The notes: a model not told the origin generated them from the letters alone. Counted from the stretch's first letter, positions 11,236 to 24,600 are shown. The stretch: 64,000 bases of DNA from Saxidomus purpurata (GCA_022818135.1 JAFMSR010000008.1:32507100-32571099), one strand, 5' to 3'. A program made the numbers and translations.

Positions 11236-13396
11236 TAACACCACTTCTGTGATGCAGTTTTTATCTAAGTATATTGGGTATTTACAAACTAAACATGTCG
11301 TACCTTACACATTTGCACAAATGCATGTGTTTTGTTTGTTCATACTTTATTTTTGGACGGCCAACACAAGCCGTTGCAAATCCGAGATTATTTTTTATTG
11401 CTTTATGAGGGTCATAAAACCGTTCAGATAGGTTGCTTACGAGTTTCAAAATTTCAGTAATTGCAATTTGTTATAATCCAATATGAAATCTTCAAATGAT
11501 GCGTCTGTTGCAAATTTAATAACCTTTCATAAATAAAATATTTTTTTTATAGAAAAATGTAATGCTTTAAATAACTGATTATCCAGATGAAAATTTAGTT
11601 ACTTGACATGTGTACATTTTGTTTTCGCCAGGAAGTCGGTGAAAATTATGATAAAAAGAGAATAATTGTTGGTTTCGGTTTAAGACCACGTTATAATTCC
11701 ATCGAGTTGGCACCAAAAGTGTATTTTCACGAGTGGCTTAGCCACGAATGAAAATAACTACCTATGGTGATAACGTGTGAAATTAACGTAATATTACATC
11801 GATACCATCAATTCTTTTGTTTATTTTATGTTTAAACTCTATTTGCGTTGAGTTTGTTTCAATCGCAGGAAACGTCATCAGAAAGCAAAGCATTTAATAT
11901 GATGTCATTTTAACGACGACATCGACGAATGATACGCTCGGTTTACTCCAGATAGAAGAATTTGTTATTTTCACTGAGTGAAAGTTAGTTAATCAGGAGA
12001 TAATCCACCGTTTTATTTCGAAAAACAACTTGAAAACATAAAACAAAGCATTGTAAATCGGTTATCTTCAGATCTAGGTTAACTTTCCAAGTATTAGCTC
12101 TTATTTCAGCTATGTTTAGCATTGACATGAACGTATTTCATAGCAAAACATTTTATGCTGTTTCGCTCTCAACACTTTGCTGTCAATAGTATACGTGTCA
12201 GAAGATAAGGACACATTCTTTCTTAATGTAATTGTAATGTCAACTGATGGGAAACGTCCGAAAACGTGCCTAAAAAGATGGATTCAAGAAAACCATTACT
12301 CCGCAATATTCCAGGCGCCATAAGTAATTCGGATACCATGGAAACAGAAACTTTACAGAAACTAGCCATCTGGAGTCAGACAGCACAATAATGGGATGGA
12401 CCGAAACGGGACATGATATTAGTCTCAGACTTTATTAGTTACTGTTTGAGTCCGTTCTTATCTTTATTGATATGTTGTAATAAACATCGCACACTTTACT
12501 AATAGACACTTGCGCGATGATATCTATGATGATTGCTTTTAACTACATTTAACTTTCTCAAATATTTTTTTGTCCATCTCAAATGATCTGCAATATTTTT
12601 TTAAATAGTCATATACCTAAAATTAAAAATATTGTTCATTCAACCTTAATATAAATATATCAATATTAACTTTGTTTATTTGTTGAGGTTTCGTAAATTG
12701 CATTAATTGTAGAATATTATATAAGAGTCTTCAAAATTAGGAAAATCAGCTTGACATGAATACATGGAATGACAAGTTTTTCATGAGATTTACTTTACGC
12801 TTGACGTTAATATTTAATTACTTATATATTAAACTACTTCATAAATGGATGTCTTTTCACAGAAATGTGTCACTTGTTTTACTGCTTTACTTTTCATTTA
12901 AAACTTACAACCACCGCTAAGTGGACCAATGCCCTTATTTGGCAACATAGATCTTTCTCATCAATTGAGACCAGAGGTAAATATTTGAAATGAACGAAGC
13001 CCATCAATCGAAAGCACATCGATGCATGTCGAAATTTTGATCTTGATTTATAACTGAGAGGCATATTGTGTATGTGTTCTTTAAAAAAACACAAAAAATG
13101 GTCTACATAACTATCGAAGTAAATCGATGTAATTATATTCCTTTAATTTCCGTTACACTAAGTCTTCCCTGTTCAATAAATTCATGGAAATTACCATATT
13201 CTTTAATTTTCTGATACCCCAAGTATTCTCTGTTAAAAAAAGTTATGAAAGCTACGTAACCACAGTTTGCTGTTTTAAGTACTACAGTAGGTTTTAATTT
13301 CTGAATATTTTGCCGCAAAACTTAATTTTGTTATAAGTATTTCGTGTCGTTGATGCCACATTAGAAATGCTTTGGCATTATTCCCGTTCGGCCACA
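11236..13396. other. No gene seen
   Basis: AT-rich sequence with short chance ORFs only (for example 12894-13094 and 13133-13318, both minus). The last of these lacks any recognisable domain. Nothing else structured was seen. Confidence 0.45.
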
Positions 13397-13426
13397 CCAA
13401 ATTAAATAGTAGTTCTTTGGATTTTC
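13397..13426 (+). repeat. Left arm of a distant inverted repeat pair
   Basis: This segment (CCAAATTAAATAGTAGTTCT, then TTGGATTTT) is the imperfect reverse complement of 14905-14933, differing at only a few positions. GC-rich words (CCCGCCGC and CGCCCGCC) lie just inside each arm. The pair could mark the ends of a roughly 1.5-kb element or be two oppositely oriented copies of one short repeat. Confidence 0.6.
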
Positions 13427-14904
13427 CGCTCCTTTAAAATGCTAAAGTTGAAAATAAAATATAAAAAAATCCCGCCGCATGTCCATCAGAAAATAAATTT
13501 TATTTTTTTGCGAAACTAAAAGATTCTGCGCCTATTTCAGGTACTTTTCGTTCATTTCGAATTCCTTTCATTACAAACGCGTCGGGATCACTAGAATCCG
13601 CGTATTTGTACAATTACCTTTTGAAAACGGACGCTTAAAATTCCGACAATTCAATCAGAAGTATTAAATTTTGAAGAAATGCGTGTCAAAAATCACGGCA
13701 ATATATAATACACAGCTTAACACTAAAGTTGACAGGTGATAAACTGATTTTCACTCTTAACAAAGCAGAACACGAGGTTTTCCGATACCGATACTATAGT
13801 ACAACGTAATACCCGATAATCCGTGTTTAATTCAATTTGTGACGCCGAATCTTCTAATCATGTTCATTGGACGATGTTTTAATTTGCGGTGTGTTTGCTG
13901 GGAAGTAATTTGAAACTAGCGTGATTGTCGATTAATTATTTGCTAACTACATGTACAGTTGTTGTTTTTTAAGGATCTGTCGACAAAATCACTGCCCTTT
14001 TTTAAATTGTTTCAACAATGAGAACAATTAGTAACATGTTTACAGAGAAGTAAATCAAAAGAAGGTGTGCTTGTAGATATATAACCGCTGTTCTCCGGCA
14101 CTGTTATTCATTAAAGTGACATAATTACTGTTCATGTTTAATTTGTTCAGACAGCCGAAAAATTATAGGCGTGTCTGAAGTGAAGAGACAAATAAATTAA
14201 GTGCTTGACACATAATTATTTTTGTTGGCGTGTTTGCATAGAAATGAATCGAAATTTTAATGGTTTACAATGAAAATTTCGTCCTTGTATCGTCCCGTGT
14301 ATGACTGACGTGCTATAAACATTGTAATAATGTAAATGTAATAAAGATATTGGTATATTTACTTTCTGCAAATTGCAAAAAATATGGTTGGTTTTGCGTT
14401 ACTTAAAACATGAGACTCGAACTTTCTTTTCAGATACAACCCCTATTTTTTTCTGACAAAGGAGTCCTAGCCCTGTGCTTTATACAAAATATGTACCATG
14501 ATCATGACCGGCTGACCGGCTTCCTTGGTTTTCAATCAATAGTGGTGAAAGTTTGACCATATGTACACTTGCAAACAAATGTCAAGATTTTCCTTAACTG
14601 ACTTGATTATGACATACTTACATGTGTTGTGCTACCATAGTAAAGTTGTGACCATATGTACAGCTTTGAAAACTACATTTTGTAATTAAAAAATACCCTG
14701 TCTGACCTTGTTTCTAACTCAATACAAAGAAAGAATATATGCGATTTATATAATGGGACTTGGTTAAATTTTGAGAAAAGAAAAGTTCATAGTAATCATA
14801 AAAAATACTCGCCGCCTGTGAATAAATGTACCCGCTGCCTATGAAATTTTGAGAAGTAAAAAATGAAATAAAAATTCGCTCGCCCGCCTCATTTATTTAA
14901 AGAA
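13427..14904. other. Non-coding interior between inverted arms
   Basis: AT-rich sequence with no open frame above chance and no recognisable transposase. It is listed because it may be the body of an element bounded by the arms at 13397 and 14905. Confidence 0.3.
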
Positions 14905-14933
14905 AAAATCCAAAGAATTACTAATCAATTTGG
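14905..14933 (-). repeat. Right arm of the inverted repeat pair
   Basis: The partner of 13397-13426: read on the minus strand it begins CCAAATTGATTAGTAATTCT and continues into TTGGATTTT. The sequence between the arms (13427-14904) has no ORF of note, so if this is one element it is non-autonomous. Confidence 0.6.
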
Positions 14934-15249
14934 TTTGGGTTTACACACACTTTAATTATCGTGACGAGATATTGACGAATATGATCTGAAGGAAAGCGGA
15001 ATGGAGTGTCGCACATGATGGAACGGTTAAACACTATAATTCTGTTTCAGTTATTGTAATTTTGCAGTACAAATAAATTATAAATAGCAGGCAGATGTCA
15101 AGGTCGCATAATTGATAACAAAATCTCAGATAACCTAAATATTGCGAATTTTTCTTCAATAACATAATATCAGTTTGATGCATAAGATATCCACATATCA
15201 ATACTAGATAATTTAAGCACTTTCTAAAAAGTTGATGAAACTGTATTCG

Positions 15250-15980
15250 ATGTAATGTAGAAGGGGATCATGTATTGTATACCACGTGATTTTTAATGCA
15301 TAACATATGACTTCGTACGAGATGTAAAATTTATTCAATATCATATTTATCTATTATTCAACAACATACAAGTAGCAAAATAAAGTTATAATCTTAGACT
15401 AATTAACAAAACTTAAGCGACAAAGAACCAGATTGTCAATGGATCTAAATTGATTTTACATAAAAGTCTCACGTTTGTTGCATTGTATACTTATTTTATT
15501 AATGGTTTCAGTGTCTGCAAATCTGTTTCTGATACCAGAGCTCTGCTATATTTTTCTAATGAGTGCAAGTGTCCACACACTCCCTCTTAGTTTCCGCCTG
15601 GTACATTGTATCACAATTTTATCCATAGTTTCATCTGCATTAAAAGTTGGTTACAAAAATGTTTCCTAGCTAGTTTTATAAATTGTAATACCGGTATCAC
15701 AGCCAGTTAGCGCTAATTCAAATGTGTAACGCAAGATGTCTGTACAAACAGGCTGATATATGTCGGTACCTACCGCTGTACATGTTCCGTTGAAAGAGAG
15801 ACGAACACGCATGTGTTGTTAGAACTAAAATGATCTAAAGATAGGTAAAGAATTGAAACAGACATCGGTGCACTTTACGTTGCTCTTTCCTTAAATACTT
15901 CATTTGTTTAATTTTGATTTTCAATCTGTTCTTATGCCGTTGGCGCCAGTAATCTAGTCATGATCAGTTCAGTCTGTATA
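15250..15980 (+). repeat. Low-copy diverged repeat, copy 1
   Basis: The stretch from about 15250 to 15600 aligns by eye with 18490-18870. Shared blocks include GAAGGGGATCATG, AGCAAAATAAAG, 'GATTT.ACATAAAAGTC', 'CTTATTTTATTA..GGTTT' and 'CTGATAC.AGAGC', closing with GTGCAAGTGT or GCAAGTGT. Its far part (about 15795-15960) aligns with 24365-24550 through GCATGTGTTGTTA, ACGTTGCTCT and TAATCTAGT. An ORF at 15475-15669 falls inside, but neither other copy keeps it open, which argues against coding. Confidence 0.6.
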
Positions 15981-15984
15981 TATA

Positions 15985-17275
15985 TTTCTATATAACAAAT
16001 ATAAAACATGAACATCAGGCCCCAGCTTCAACTTGGGACGTACTCTTTTGGAAAAGTTTGATTTCAGTTATAGAAATAATGCGCAACATGACAAAAAGGT
16101 TCTTACAGTTAGAATAATGTGTCACTTGTTCACTGACGGATATACACTTTGGATGTTGGTACAACTTTAAAGCTTACATACTGGAATACAATCAAAATTT
16201 TAATGACAAAACTCTTATGACTGAAATGGCACGTGCTCAAATTGGAACTTTCTTATAAACAATATTGAAAGCTTGAAACAATGTGTATATAAGAGAAGAG
16301 ACTCTAGATTTAGAAACATGTGTGGATTTTGAAAGTAATTATGCATACATTATGCAAATGGGCTAAATTTTAAATGCTTGTCTTATAGCAAAGAATTAAG
16401 AAATTTTGAAAAGAAAGATATCTGTCTGTTCTTTTAAAAGGACATACCCCATAACTGATGTCAAACTCCAAAACAAAAATAATATAATCTTTGGAAGTGT
16501 TATAACTTAACGTAAAGTTTCAGCTATGAATTCCGGTTATTATCGATAAAATCAGCGGTTTAAGATATGCTACAGTACCGTAAACCAGTCAATAGTTGTA
16601 CAATTAATGGGTGGATGCTATTTATTACAGAAGGCTTCTATATTGATTAGTTGTGGTAAAATGAGGCATTTTTCGCCCGAGGTTCTTTGAAATTGTATTT
16701 ATTTATCATTTTACGTTCATTGAACACATAATCTATGTTTCGAGAATATAGTCGGCTAGATGTAGGGTTTGTCTCTTTAAATACTATGGATTCAAAAGAA
16801 TTAGAAGTAGCCTGAACAGATCAGATGTTTTCCAGTAATTAATATTTATGAGCAATAATGACATAAAAAGTTTGGTGGTATTCATAAATGTGCTCTTTAA
16901 TTTCATACATTAATTCAATCTGTAGCATTAATCTGTAACATATTTACTTATAAAAAGTTGACATATTTGACCTTAATGGAGCTTTTGTCGCGTTGCGCGT
17001 CAAATATGTATTCAATATGATTTGGTTAGAGCATAATACGATACATACTTATCCCAATCACTCATTAATACTTAATTCATAGTGCATGATCAGAGTTTTT
17101 GCTCTGTTTGGAATAAAAGACCATCTGATGAGGGTAACATTGATGCGAACAAATCAAAGGTACAAGGACAGGGACATGTTTTGGATTGGTGTTAAATAAG
17201 GTTCAGAATTGGAATACCGAATAACGTTTAACTGAAAGTTCAACATCAATAGTTTTGTTATGAAGTGTAGACACT
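15985..17275. other. No gene seen
   Basis: AT-rich sequence with no open frame above chance and no repeat I can name. Confidence 0.45.
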
Positions 17276-17422
17276 AATGCATGCAGTACACGCACAAATC
17301 TTGGAGGTGTTTCCAACGCTGATGCCGCAGCATCTCTAACGGCTCGGTTGACGGAAGAGTCGAAAACCGACACGAATCAACGCGAATCGACAGCCATATC
17401 TATTAATCACGAATACCTGTAG
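17270..17422 (+). CDS. Possible short exon-like open segment (weak)
   Basis: A GC-richer patch at 17300-17400 stands out from its AT-rich flanks. It is open in one frame for about 52 codons up to a TAG at 17420-17422, giving an Ala/Thr/Ser/Glu-rich stretch that includes SNADAAASLTARLTEESKTD. There is no ATG in frame near its start, and I did not find a convincing acceptor. It could be a terminal exon fragment. It could instead be a decayed repeat, because words of the type GA(A)TC(G/A)AC recur within it. Confidence 0.15.
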   Translation, partial: DTNACSTRTNLGGVSNADAAASLTARLTEESKTDTNQRESTAISINHEYL

Positions 17423-17424
17423 GA

Positions 17425-18485
17425 TGAAAAAAGTTTGTTTTATTCTATGAATATAACATTAAACTGAATCATAGAACGAACAAAGACGTTTCTTCCAACT
17501 AACATAATCATTTAATAATCAAATTTAAAGAAAGAACTCGTCGTGCATAGTTTATCGTTAAAGACTACATCTGTTCCAGTAATAGTTCATATCATGCCTC
17601 TAACGCTCTAATAAAAAAGCTTGTTTAGAATTAAAATTTATGAAAACATTGATGCAAAGACATCAAATAAAATATGAAAGATTGCCTGGTTTTGAGATTA
17701 ATTATACGTTATTACGGAATCCGCACTTAAATTATGTTAAAACAACAAAACACGATGTTTAACTATGCCTTTATCAAAACTAAAATTGAACTCAAGGGTA
17801 TTATTTTTTCCTCACGACCAATATCCTGTTGCAGATTGCGACTACATTTTCATTTATAACAAATGTTTACCCAAATGCTTGAATGAAACTAAAATGGTTA
17901 TGGTTTCGACGATTTTGCATATTTCTACAAAATACGTAAAAAAATAAATAAACATAGTAAATTTTATTATACATTTAGACTATTCAGTAGGGCACTGTTG
18001 AAAAAAAAGAGAAAATTAATATGCTGATACATTTACTTTCCTTCAATAAACATGGTTGATTTTTCAAAACTACCTTACGCATGTTGCTTATATTCAATTT
18101 ATTCTGAAATACGAAGATGCATTGGCAAATACAGTGGTACTCTAAAACATATAAAATTCCTAAAAAAAGTTACGTGATTGACAGAGAAATTAAAAATAAA
18201 AATAAAAACATAAAACAAAGACACGCCCACAGTACACGTTAAACTTGAAATCTTAATGTAGATATTTAGCTTTTTTAATATTGCAATAAGTTGTTACTGG
18301 TGGACAGTAGATTGGACACAAAAGGTTTTTTCACTGATTCAAAATATGGAAAACAGTCTGCTAACGAAAGCGAAAATATCGCTCTATTCCTGTCAATGTT
18401 TGAAATATCAATTTGCTGCAGTAGTTATCCTTACATGAATATGTAGGTATTTTATATGTTATTCTACAAGACTAATTCCATATTA
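17425..18485. other. No gene seen
   Basis: AT-rich sequence. The open frame 17765-17947 (+) is chance-length. No named feature. Confidence 0.45.
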
Positions 18486-18489
18486 ATCG

Positions 18490-18930
18490 CTTTGTTGAAG
18501 GGGAGATCATGTTATGTCATGTCCAGCAGCCATCAAATATTGTAGATGGTAGAGCAACAATACTGTCATTTATAATACACAAAATGTACTTTGTATGAAA
18601 AGTTTCCTATAAGAGCTAGAATTTCAATTTCAAATTAATTTCGTCCAATATTCAGACAAAACAAATAGCAAAATAAAGATGTTATCTTAGCTTGATTTAT
18701 AATACGACAAGGAAGCAGTATGTGAATGAATTTGAATTGATTTAACATAAAAGTCCCATATATGTCATATAGCAGACTTATTTTATTAGAGGTTTTAGTC
18801 TCTGCAGATTTGTTTCTGATACAAGAGCAAAGCTGAGATATTTTTAATGGATGCAAGTGTTTACAAAACAAGGTTTTACCGTTGGAACTATAGTTATTGT
18901 TTGCCCTTAAAACTGGCTATTAGGATGATT
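18490..18930 (+). repeat. Low-copy diverged repeat, copy 2
   Basis: Second copy of the block at 15250-15600 in the same orientation, about 3.2 kb downstream and visibly diverged (perhaps 65-75% identical by eye, not computed). The best-conserved part runs from the AGCAAAATAAAG phrase to GATGCAAGTGTTTACA. No frame is conserved between copies, which fits a decayed mobile element or old local duplication rather than a gene. Confidence 0.6.
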
Positions 18931-18987
18931 TAAAAGATGCCGAAGCTAGTTCCATAAACCCTGACGTCCGAATGCAAAGCAGTACTA

Positions 18988-19600
18988 TATAGGAATAACT
19001 GTTTTGTAATTTTGATATTTGCGACTGTATATTATAGGAATAACTGTTTTGTAATTTTGATATTTGCGACTGTATATACGTATTTTAATGGTCGCAATTT
19101 TTTACGGCGACGGCGTTAGCCGGAGCTGTTAAACTGTTTGCGACCATTAAAACCGTATATACGGTCGCAAATATCAAAATCACTAAATAGTTATCCCTTT
19201 TCTAACGCACAATGTGTCTAAATGCGATATTAAACCGCCGTTCGACGCCCCATTTTGCGACTATATATACGTTATTTATAGTCGCAAATTTAAACGACGT
19301 CACCAATGAAACGACGTTACACGGTATGCTGAAACGGTTTTTAATGGTCGCAAATATTTCTTACGGCGACGGCGTTAGCCGGAACTGTTATAACTGTTTG
19401 TGACCATTAAAACCGTATATACGGTCGCAAATATCAAAGTCACTAAATTAATTTTAAATTAAATAGTTATCCCCTTTTCTAACGCACAATGTGTCTAAAT
19501 GCGATAATTAAAACGCCGTTTGAATTTTGCGACTATATATACGTTATTTAATAGTCGCAAATTTAAACGACGTCACCAATCAGAAACGAGGTTACATCGG
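18988..19600. mobile_element. Nested hairpin (foldback) element with internal tandem duplications
   Basis: A 45-bp unit is directly repeated at 18988-19032 and 19033-19077. From 19037 the sequence forms a long imperfect hairpin. The left arm, about 19037-19098 (GGAATAACT...GATATTTGCGAC...TTTTAATGGTCGCAA), pairs with the right arm, about 19137-19198 (TTGCGACCATTAAAA...GTCGCAAATATC...AGTTATCCC). A smaller 12-bp perfect hairpin (TTTGCGACTATA with TATAGTCGCAAA, 19254-19288) follows. About 256-260 bp later both hairpins recur in shortened form (19339-19561). There is no ORF, so this would be non-autonomous. Confidence 0.75.
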
Positions 19601-19624
19601 TTCGGCGTTAGAATATCAGTTTTA

Positions 19625-20650
19625 TCTTTTTTTTAAACTAAAAAAGGTGTCGGTTAAATTCCAACGGAAAAAGAAAAATACAAAGAAAACTTACTAAGCC
19701 TTGATCCCGTAATAAAAGGTATGTATTCAAACCACATTTAACGTTTGAATTGTAGACATGTAAAACGTGTCCATGTGCTTGATTTAATCAGACATAACTC
19801 CGGTTGCTATTGCAATTAAAAGTATTGCAAACATCTTGAAATTGTATATGAAACTGGATCCCTTAATCGAACAATGTCGAGTTGTCGTTCTTGTGTGCAA
19901 GAAGCTCTACATATTTCTAATACTGTAACATTGCTTATTTCACGGAGTTAGGTGAAAAGTTATGACTCCGATCTCTCCTACAAATTAAACCATTGTTTTT
20001 ACTGATATAAGGATATATATAGACCTTATAATCCCGTATATAATATCTTCGCGGACGTTTTTTTATCTGATAATATAATCTGGCATCAAGGGTATTGAAT
20101 GATTCATTGCTGTCAACGAATATCCTCTACCAGACCGCTGGTATTTTTCTATTATTTTTCATTTCTATGAATGTAATTCTATTCCAAGTTCAATCTACAC
20201 ATTATATACCTAATAATGTTTATCTGAATTTTCTTTCGTATTTGTGCAGTAAAATACAACATCCCGTATGAATGTTTTCATATTAGATGGAATAAGCCAC
20301 ATCTTAGCTTTCCATCGTGTAGGTTGTATACATATACATATTCATATAATATTCCAACGCAAAAAGTTGAAAACAAGATCCTCATTGCTGCAGTAAAATA
20401 AATTTGGTTTCGATGTCGTCGCATTGATTATAGTTCACATTTGAAATCAAAGGAATGTAATATCTCTTTCGCATTAAATAAACCAGAAAGATGATTTAAC
20501 TTATGCAATTATTTGTATTGCTGATGTTTATTTATACACGGAAGACTTAAGTGTCGTCATGGACGTCATGTAAAACGTGACACAAAATAGCGCGTTATAT
20601 TGATTTTACGCCATTTATGACACACATTAACCTTTATTGAAAATTTTAGA
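19625..20650. other. No gene seen
   Basis: AT-rich sequence without notable ORFs or recognised repeats. Confidence 0.45.
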
Positions 20651-20659
20651 TGACATTCG

Positions 20660-20861
20660 GTAAAAGGTATATAGTAAAAGGAATACTATAACAATCGGTT
20701 GATCTGCGGGTTTCTCTTTCTTGCTGGCTGCATATTTCCGGATCACACTCGAAGCTCCGCCTCTCACCTCTCGTGTGATCCGGAACTATACAGCCAACTC
20801 GAAAGATAGGACACGGTATATCAACCGACTTTTACAGTATTCCTTTCATATACCTTTACTC
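20660..20861. mobile_element. Foldback/MITE-like element, about 200 bp
   Basis: The two halves are inverted copies with mismatches. The outer arms share TAAAAGGTATATA against TATACCTTTAC, then GGAATACT against AGTATTCC, then CGGTTGAT against ATCAACCG. The inner arms are exact over CCGGATCACAC (20738-20748) and GTGTGATCCGG (20773-20783), around a 24-base loop. No protein could be encoded. Flanking words ATGAC and GTCAT/ATGAC occur on both sides, but I cannot fix a target-site duplication. Confidence 0.75.
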
Positions 20862-20869
20862 TTAATTTC

Positions 20870-21600
20870 AAATGACGTTTAAGCAAAAGATAGAAGATTA
20901 ACTCTTATTAGCGCGAAATATGTGTTGTATACGACGTCATTAATTTGACGTCATTGTAGTAACAAGACACAATGATCTAATTATATAAACGATATTATTT
21001 TACGTCGTAGACATGCAAGAAATTTCTATGGACCAACTGGAAGCACCCTTACAAAACAGTTGCCAAATTTGGTAGTGAGGTGATACTGACTCAGAAGTCT
21101 ATATGTACTTGATCCGCATGACGGATTTGTCGGCGAGTTTTGAGAAAAATACATATGTATCAATGTTAGGTATGTAATAGAAACATGTATCTACCTCTTT
21201 TTCAAAAGTACAGTTTTCCATATATCCTTTGAACGACTATAACGTAATAAACCGTATACGCGGGTTAAGGCAGATTTGGCCTTCCATAGAAGTGACAGTT
21301 ACCGTTTTGTCTGTATGAATTTAAAGGCTATGCCAAGAGATCCTGAATGTTGAAAACTCAGACGTCCGATGCAAATGCTGACACTTTAAGACAACATTGA
21401 AAATGACCTTGAACACAATTTTACCAGGTTTGAAAATTGTCATTGTACCAACGTTCGCGTAAAGGCCCCTGGGGGATTGTGTTTTGAGCGCGTGCAAATA
21501 TTCTTTCATAGACATAAAGCAGACATGTCGTACTCAAACCCAAGTATATTGACATCTTATGAGAACGCTCATGCGCAGGTTAGCAGACAGAGTGACCCCT
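20870..21600. other. No gene seen
   Basis: Mixed-composition sequence. The minus-strand ORF 21321-21515 is chance-length. Nothing named. Confidence 0.4.
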
Positions 21601-21602
21601 GC

Positions 21603-21756
21603 GCGTGACCTCTGTAGGTAGGCCAATGGAAATTCTACTTTCATGTTACAGCTCATTGCTTGCTGGAGTATACAACACGCGTGACCTCTGTAGGCAGGCC
21701 AATGGAAATTCTACTTTCATGTTACAGCTAATCTGTTTGCTGAAGTATACAACACG
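21603..21756 (+). repeat. Direct tandem duplication, about 76 bp x 2
   Basis: Two adjacent copies start with GCGTGACCTCTGTAGG at 21603 and 21679. They share GCCAATGGAAATTCTACTTT and end with AAGTATACAACACGC-like text. Divergence is only a few bases, so the duplication is fairly recent. The frame stays open through both copies (21605-21796) because of the duplication, but I see no sign that it is coding. Confidence 0.9.
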
Positions 21757-21759
21757 CCC

Positions 21760-22480
21760 AGTAAACCGAGCATTACGTGATGTACAGTGTTCATAAAAAT
21801 CACATGCGTGTGTGTCGAGCGTGTAACAAAATATGCCGGCTGCACAAAGGGTATTGAACGTTGTTTTTGCTGCACAAAAATAAGTGTCTAACTTTAGAGG
21901 TCACTGTTCTCTATGCTTAAATATATTTCCAGTCTTCAACGGAACAATCATTCAAAATATTTTTTACTTAAGATGTCAAAGCTATATCTGATGCTGACAG
22001 CTTCTATAAATAATATGTACGTAAATGTTTGTTGCTTTACAAAGTTAATGACCCCCTCAGTAAAAGTATGGTAAATTTCATGCAGTTTATTTTAGTTGTA
22101 AGTAAGCTGTCTGCTTAGATCTTTCTTCTGACAGTCTTATATTGTCTTGAGACATATAACATAATAAAACGTTCATGCTACTTCCTCTTTAACACTTCGC
22201 CATAAATGAAGTTTATTGTTAGAAACCGAAACAGACTGCTTCAATGGTTAAACAATTATAAAATGTAAATTCAATATCGACTCGTGAGAAAATGGCAGAA
22301 ACGTTTTTGTGAAAAGATGATTATATAAACGTTTCATTTTGAAGGAATAAATCGCAACTTTAAGACATTTATCGTTTGTAAATTATATCCCTTTTCAGAA
22401 ACTCTCCGGTAAACCTTACCTGCAACTAGACATTGTTACTAAAGCTGTACATATGGAAACCGTTGACTTCGTCTTTTGCT
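21760..22480. other. No gene seen
   Basis: AT-rich sequence with no notable ORF or recognisable repeat. Confidence 0.45.
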
Positions 22481-22483
22481 TTA

Positions 22484-22601
22484 ATTTTTTTTTTAATTTA
22501 AAAATTTCCACCCTTTTTTTTTTTTCCCAAAAACAAAAAAAAACAAAATTAAAAAAAAAAAAAAAAAGTTTGCCCGGGCCAAAAAAAAAGGGGGGGGCCC
22601 C

Positions 22602-22654
<53 letters not shown>

Positions 22655-22656
22655 CG
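22484..22656. repeat. Homopolymer zone ending in a run of 51 G (likely artefact)
   Basis: A series of stretched T, A, C and G homopolymers ends in 51 consecutive G at 22604-22654. A G run of that length bordered by other inflated homopolymers is unusual for animal DNA and typical of poor consensus at a low-quality read region. The open frame across it (poly-Gly) is meaningless. Confidence 0.8.
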
Positions 22657-23195
22657 TTGAGACTTAAAAACCCGCTGTTTTCTTTTGACTAGAACTGCCA
22701 ACAAGAGTAGCCATATTGACCCTAGTTTACGTCACTGATTAGTTGCGACACTTATTCAAAATGTGTTCCAGATTTATTTATTTCATAAAAACATCCAAAA
22801 GCATGTTTTGCAATAACTACAATAATCCAAATTTGATAATAAAACACTAGATACAACTGCATAGTTGTATAGAAGCATTTAAAGAGTTTTTGGAAGCAAT
22901 AACCATACAAAAAGTAATCAGTTAAGCGCAGGTCTTTTCAACAGAATATTTTACATAGAAACAAAAATAATATCAAACAGTTGACCTTGCAAGAAGACCA
23001 CATTGAGATGACAAAGTCTACAAAAAGGAAGTGTAGATATTATTTTTGATCTACATACGCTGTATGTGACATACATGTACATGACTGAGCATTATTTTAA
23101 GACAGTATCGGTTTATTCACGTTGCAACTAAAGCCTAATTCAGATTTTACCGTATACCGAAATAATATCGCTATTGTGTTTAAGTCATATAGGGA
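22657..23195. other. Ordinary AT-rich sequence between two homopolymer zones; no gene
   Basis: About 540 bp of normal-looking AT-rich DNA separates the two low-complexity zones. It holds no ORF or recognised repeat. Confidence 0.5.
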
Positions 23196-23198
23196 AAA

Positions 23199-24355
<1,157 letters not shown>

Positions 24356-24359
24356 CGTA

Positions 24360-24600
24360 AAAAGCTTTTTATGAGGAGAGAGAAAACAAGCATGTGTTGT
24401 TAATAAGTGGCCAATAAACGTATGGAATTTCAATACACAATGAACACTACGTTGCTCTGTGTGTTATGATAGCCCCTTAACGATTTTATTTTTTCATCTT
24501 GTCACATTGCACATTTCGCCATTGATGGCATTAATCTAGTTATTTTTAGTCTGAAAGAAAACGTATGGAATTTCAATACACAATGAACACAGGAGATTGG
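24360..24600 (+). repeat. Low-copy diverged repeat, copy 3 (partial), with a 32-bp exact direct repeat
   Basis: This segment aligns with 15795-15960 through GCATGTGTTGTTA, ACGTTGCTCT and TTAATCTAGT. It also holds an exact 32-bp direct repeat, beginning AAACGTATGGAATTTCAATA, at 24416-24447 and 24559-24590, spaced 143 bp apart. The repeat does not occur at that point in copy 1, so it was gained locally here, perhaps by slippage or a templated repair event. Confidence 0.6.

Noticed and set aside
22453..22692. 79-aa frame with a poly-Gly run
   Set aside because: It is a translation of a 51-base G run in a probable low-quality consensus zone.
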